64,000 bases of DNA from Alphaproteobacteria bacterium. GTDB taxonomy: Bacteria > Pseudomonadota > Alphaproteobacteria > Rhodospirillales > Rhodospirillaceae. The position numbers and the translations under genes were made by a program. Shown here piece by piece: positions 61,705 through 64,000 of this stretch (the stretch's first letter is position 1; each line of letters opens with the position of its first letter). The DNA lies in NCBI GenBank assembly GCA_030604885.1, contig JAUVUZ010000009.1, positions 39,020 to 103,019 of the forward strand, given 5' to 3'. The notes below the pieces were generated by a model that saw only the letters and a program-made list of their open reading frames with translations, searched no databases and was not told where the DNA came from.

Positions 61705-62175
61705 TCAGTCCTTGAGCTTGGCGATCACCGTCACCTCGACCGGGGCGTTGCGCGGCAGCACGGCGACGCCGATGGCGTTGCGGGTGTGGCGCCCCGCCTC
61801 GCCGAACGCGGCGACGAACAGGTCGGAGGCGCCGTTGCCCACCACCGGCTGGTCGAAGTAGTCCACCGTCGAGGCCACGAACACGTCCACCCGCAGAATC
61901 TTGGCGATGCGGTCGAGGCTGCCCCCGGTGGCGTCGGCGAGCTTGGCGATGGATTGCAGGGCGGCGAGCTTGGCGGCCTCCACCGCGGTGGCGGTGTCCA
62001 CCTCGGCGCCGACGCGGCCGGTGGCGTAAAGCCCGCCCTCGGTCATCGGCAATTGGCCGGAGACGAACACCATGCCGTCCTCTACGTGGAAGGGCACGTA
62101 GTTGGCCACGGGGGCCGCGGATTTCGGCAGGGTGAGGCCGAGTTCGGCAAGGCGGGAAACGACGGCGTCGGCCAT
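61705..62175 (-). CDS. RidA/YjgF-family protein (enamine/imine deaminase-like)
   Basis: Small cytoplasmic protein of 156 residues in the RidA superfamily, members of which hydrolyse reactive enamines and imines from PLP enzymes. This is the longer subgroup starting RLAELGLTLPKSAAPVANYVPF, with VFVSGQLPMTEGG, ALQSIAKLADATGGSLDRI and the C-terminal AVLPRNAPVEVTVIAKL. The deaminase arginine of canonical RidA is not obvious, so activity may differ. The ATG at 62175 is preferred over the upstream frame. It is divergent from serA. Confidence 0.88.
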   Translation of the reverse strand: MADAVVSRLAELGLTLPKSAAPVANYVPFHVEDGMVFVSGQLPMTEGGLYATGRVGAEVDTATAVEAAKLAALQSIAKLADATGGSLDRIAKILRVDVFVASTVDYFDQPVVGNGASDLFVAAFGEAGRHTRNAIGVAVLPRNAPVEVTVIAKLKD

Positions 62176-62314
62176 GGTGCGGTCTCCGGTTCGGTTGCGG
62201 CGGCGGCCCGGGGGGTTGCGCAAAACGCAATTGGCGCGGGCGGCCGGATGGGCCTATTGTGCGCTAGCCCGGAACGCGCCGGGCGGATTGGAAGATTAGT
62301 GTCGGAGGCTCCCG

Positions 62315-63550
62315 GTGAGCAAGCTCTCCCTGCCCAAGGATAAGATCAAGGTCGTGCTGCTGGAAGGCATCCACGACAACGCGGTCCACGCGCTCAACGT
62401 GGCGGGCTACACCAACGTCGACAGCTACCCCGGCGCGCTCGACGGCGTCGCGCTCAAAGACGCCATCGCCGACGCCCACATCGTCGGCATCCGCTCGCGC
62501 ACCCGCCTCACCCAGCAGGTGATCGCCCAGGCGCCGAAGTTGATGGCGGTGGGCTGCTTCTGCATCGGCACCAACCAGGTGGATCTGAAGGCCGCCAAGA
62601 TGGCGGGCATCCCGGTGTTCAACGCCCCCTATTCCAACACCCGCTCGGTGGCGGAACTGGTGCTGGGCGAGATGATCATGCTGTGCCGCGGCGTGCCCGA
62701 GAAATCCGCCGCCGCCCACGCGGGCCAGTGGCTGAAATCCGCCAAGGGCAGCCACGAGGTGCGCGGCAAGAAGCTCGGCATCGTCGGCTACGGCCACATC
62801 GGCTCGCAGCTTTCCATCCTCGCCGAGGCGCTGGGGCTGGAGGTGCAGTATTTCGACGTGGTCAACAAGCTGGCGCTCGGCAACGCCAAGCCCTGCCACA
62901 CCCTCGACCAATTGCTGCGCACGTCGGACATCGTCACCCTCCACGTGCCCTCGACGCCGCAAACCCGCGACATGATCGGCGCCGCCGAGCTGGAGCTGAT
63001 GAAGCCGGGCGCGCTGCTCATCAACGCCTCGCGCGGCAACGTGGTGACGATCGACCCGCTGGTGGCGGCGCTGAAAGACGGCCGCCTGGGCGGCGCCGCC
63101 ATCGACGTCTTCCCGGTGGAACCGGCCGACGCCGACGAGGAGTTCGTCTCCCCCCTGCGCGGCCTGCCGAACGTCATCCTCACCCCCCACGTCGGCGGCT
63201 CCACCCAGGAGGCCCAGGCCAATATCGGCACCGAAGTGGCGGAAAAGCTCATCACCTATTCGGACAACGGCTCCACCCTCGGCGCCGTCAACTTCATGGA
63301 AGTGGCGCTGCCGGTGCAGGGCACCGCGACCCGCTTCATGCACATCCACCGCAACGTCCCGGGCGTGATTTCGCGCATCAACGACATCTTCTCGGGCAAG
63401 GGCATCAACATCTCGGGCCAGTACCTCCGCACCGACGGCGAGGTGGGCTACGTGGTGGTGGACGTGGAGGCCGACATCGAACCGGGCCAGGGCTTCCGCA
63501 AGGCGCTCGACGCCATCGACGGCACCATCCGCTCCCGCTTCCTGTTCTAA
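62315..63550 (+). CDS. serA: D-3-phosphoglycerate dehydrogenase
   Basis: First step of serine synthesis; 411 residues, the E. coli-like length with an ACT domain. The NAD site is KKLGIVGYGHIGSQLSILAEALG; catalytic Arg, Glu and His lie in INASRGNVV, around VEPADADEEF, and TPHVGGST. The C-terminal ACT domain (HIHRNVPGVISRINDIFSGKGINI) is the serine-binding regulatory part. The start is GTG at 62315 after a GGAGG site. A tandem repeat region begins right after its stop codon. Confidence 0.96.
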   Translation: MSKLSLPKDKIKVVLLEGIHDNAVHALNVAGYTNVDSYPGALDGVALKDAIADAHIVGIRSRTRLTQQVIAQAPKLMAVGCFCIGTNQVDLKAAKMAGIPVFNAPYSNTRSVAELVLGEMIMLCRGVPEKSAAAHAGQWLKSAKGSHEVRGKKLGIVGYGHIGSQLSILAEALGLEVQYFDVVNKLALGNAKPCHTLDQLLRTSDIVTLHVPSTPQTRDMIGAAELELMKPGALLINASRGNVVTIDPLVAALKDGRLGGAAIDVFPVEPADADEEFVSPLRGLPNVILTPHVGGSTQEAQANIGTEVAEKLITYSDNGSTLGAVNFMEVALPVQGTATRFMHIHRNVPGVISRINDIFSGKGINISGQYLRTDGEVGYVVVDVEADIEPGQGFRKALDAIDGTIRSRFLF

Positions 63551-64000
63551 GGACGCCGCACCCAGGGGTCCCGCCCCGCGGGAACCCTGCTCCCCCTCCC
63601 CCGTCGTTCCCGCGCAAGCGGGAACCCACGTGCCCGCTCCTCCCCGTCGTTCCCGCGCAGGCGGGAACCCATGCGCCCGGCGGCACCGTGGAGTCCGGCT
63701 CGCCGCTTCGCGACGTCCGGAATGACGAGCGAGAGAAACGCCGCTCCCTCCCCGTCACGGCCGCACCAGTAAGACCCCCACGCGCCCGCCCTTCCCCGTC
63801 GTTCCCGCGCAGGCGGGAACCCCATGCGTCCGGCGGCACCATGGAGTCCGGCTCGCCGCTTCGCGACGTCCGGAATGCCGTGCGAGAGAAACGCCGCTCC
63901 CTCCCGTCACGGCCGCACCAGCGGGACTCCCGCGCCCGCCCCTCCCCGTCGTTCCCGCGCAGGCGGGAACCCATGCGCCCAGCGGCACCGTGGAGTCCGG
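63551..64000. other. Gene-free repeat-rich region after serA
   Basis: These 450 bases contain no supportable gene: the open frames here are made of repeat translation (repeated SRLRGND/VPACAGTTG) and lack ribosome sites. The whole stretch is taken up by short palindromes and a ~150-base tandem repeat that continues past the right edge. Confidence 0.8.
63602..64000. repeat. Tandem ~150-bp repeats built on a REP-like palindrome
   Basis: The palindrome GTTCCCGC-GCAG-GCGGGAAC, preceded by CGTC and followed by CC, begins at about 63602, 63645, 63797 and 63947; the last three are 152 and 150 bases apart. Between them is a conserved segment with GTGGAGTCCGGCTCGCCGC, GCGACGTCCGGAATG, GCGAGAGAAACGCCGCTCC and CGTCACGGCCGCACCAG. 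Copies differ by few bases. The array is cut by the window edge. The first copy (63602) is a lone palindrome with AA instead of AG in the loop. Confidence 0.9.

Noticed and set aside
63405..63988. Minus-strand open frames at the right edge with repeated SRLRGND-type peptides
   Set aside because: They are translations of the tandem repeat units, without ribosome sites; no gene is supported.
63602..64000. CRISPR array at the right edge
   Set aside because: Repeat spacing (~150 bases), near-identical spacers and REP-like palindromes do not fit a CRISPR repeat-spacer layout, and no cas genes are present.

Overview
The window is a 64 kb stretch of a very GC-rich chromosome, almost certainly from an alphaproteobacterium, most likely in or near the Rhodospirillales. 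Pointers are the run rne / amiC / mrcA / prfB, gatCAB divergent from ruvX, anmK divergent from tyrS, an elongator tRNA-Met of alphaproteobacterial type, and an MCP and a flagellar hook gene that indicate a motile cell. Most of the window is housekeeping chromosome with short operons and many 1-4 base start/stop overlaps. I see no rRNA, no CRISPR array, no prophage and no complete insertion sequence.

Layout. 1-3.9 kb: a truncated chemoreceptor, bfd and bfr (iron storage), a Kv-type potassium channel and a tRNA. 4.1-7.6 kb: dtd, then msrB-dipZ-msrA, which looks like an envelope-targeted methionine-sulfoxide repair operon with its own electron shuttle. 7.6-10.3 kb: cysE, iscR, fdx, mnmA, an isc-like skeleton without iscSUA-hscBA. 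10.5-22.4 kb: an alpha/beta hydrolase, anmK/tyrS, then a minus-strand run glnE-bcp-baeRF-DAG kinase, and a large AsmA/YhdP-like protein. 22.4-30.5 kb: prfB (with a programmed +1 frameshift), PBP1A, AmiC and RNase E. 30.6-36.1 kb: small envelope operons (SMR transporter, lipocalin, lipoprotein, esterase; DUF2975-like protein, XRE regulator, MipA; SodC). 36.2-38.9 kb: an accessory patch with an AT-richer HpaA-like lipoprotein, an EamA transporter and a RelE-type/NadS toxin-antitoxin pair with twin operators. 39-49.8 kb: gatCAB, ruvX, a SpmAB-like fusion, an aminotransferase, a GGT-like lipoprotein whose nucleophile appears lost, BepA-like protease, DsbA-like protein and an AEC transporter. 49.9-56.5 kb: lone flgE, ornithine decarboxylase with an unusually long leader, a ThiS-ThiG fusion, aroQ, aat and a RES/Xre toxin-antitoxin pair. 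56.5-64 kb: parE, an AT-rich NDT/TIR-like orphan gene, a 7TM diguanylate cyclase, RidA, serA, and a ~150 bp tandem repeat array running off the right edge.

Candidates for less-described biology: the AT-rich two-domain NDT/TIR-like protein at 58.8-59.6 kb, the HpaA-like lipoprotein, the msrB-dipZ-msrA operon, the GGT-like pseudoenzyme, and the concentric operator palindromes in front of the RES/Xre pair. All functional calls are by eye from motifs and context; no database search was possible.
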